Shown in pieces: positions 63,886-64,000 of a stretch of DNA of 64,000 nt (positions are counted from its first letter, which is position 1; every line of letters begins with the position of its first letter). The stretch lies in the NCBI GenBank assembly GCA_028753945.1, contig JAPNXP010000008.1, positions 496,001 through 560,000 of the forward strand, in the 5' to 3' direction. A model generated the notes under the pieces. The model did not search any database and was not told where the DNA came from. It worked only from the letters and a program-made list of their open reading frames with translations. A program made the position numbers and the translations under genes. The DNA is from Hexactinellida sp. DTS-2022. Its lineage: Eukaryota; Porifera; Hexactinellida.

Positions 63886-64000
63886 TCATTTCCATCTATT
63901 ATTAATTTCTTCAACATCTAGATAGTCAATATTCACACAGTTCTGGAGTTTATCACAGGTGTTTCCTTTCAATACAATCGAGACTTGACAACACGCTTTG
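63886..64000 (-). CDS. Possible terminal exon, partial, cysteine-containing
   Basis: On the minus strand the frame from the window edge reads KACCQVSIVLKGNTCDKLQN then CVNIDYLDVEEINNRWK and a stop at 63886-63888. Four cysteines in 37 residues and base composition less AT-rich than the flank suggest a secreted or extracellular protein's C terminus. Too short to identify; it may be chance. Confidence 0.35.
   Translation of the reverse strand, partial: KACCQVSIVLKGNTCDKLQNCVNIDYLDVEEINNRWK

Overview
The window is AT-rich eukaryotic DNA from an animal. Genes have spliceosomal introns, non-coding DNA is packed with short inverted-repeat transposons, and the recognisable genes are animal-type: Argonaute, SUPT4H1, ZDHHC17, PPP4R2, an ABCA transporter, MATE transporters and a TRIM-like coiled-coil/NHL family. 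An early-branching metazoan, most plausibly a demosponge, fits best. That placement is inference from gene content and style; no phylogenetic marker was tested.

Layout. 0.6-2.3 kb: 3' exons of a protein with protein-phosphatase-1 docking motifs. 2.9-3.7 kb: a single-exon protein with a degenerate SH2 domain, a PPxY motif and C-terminal membrane segments. 4.3-17.1 kb: a tandem cluster of five coiled-coil proteins. Four carry NHL propellers; the fifth has swapped the propeller for a zinc ribbon. The cluster shows segmental duplication, a gene-conversion tract and a 1.85-kb transposon that splits one promoter. 18.1-21.3 kb: intronless SUPT4H1 and ZDHHC17. 22.6-32.4 kb: an eight-exon Argonaute with an intact slicer tetrad; its 3.6-kb third intron holds a complete sense-strand gene for a secreted protein of seven cysteine-bearing repeats. 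33.1-34.1 kb: PPP4R2. 35.7-46.1 kb: an NHL pseudogene, a MATE transporter, two opposed arrays of a 31-bp satellite, a second NHL relic, a broken MATE copy and large inverted repeats. 47.2-56.8 kb: an ABCA full transporter on the minus strand in seven recognised exons, one of 4.5 kb. 58.3-60.5 kb: a truncated MATE relic and an intact minus-strand MATE gene. 61.2-63.7 kb: a Helitron-type Pif1 helicase relic broken by a hAT element, and more hAT and fold-back elements. The right edge may hold a terminal exon.

Transposable elements. Most intergenic and intronic DNA is explained by several MITE families whose ends read CAGT...ACTG with TA target duplications (pogo/Tc1-mariner style), by hAT-like elements with 8-bp duplications, and by long palindromes. 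Several insertions are nested, so their relative ages can be read. The slicer-type Argonaute lies among many hairpin-forming repeats; a link between them is only a hypothesis.

Splice sites were inferred by eye from GT/AG sites, reading-phase agreement and protein-family continuity. No transcript evidence was available.
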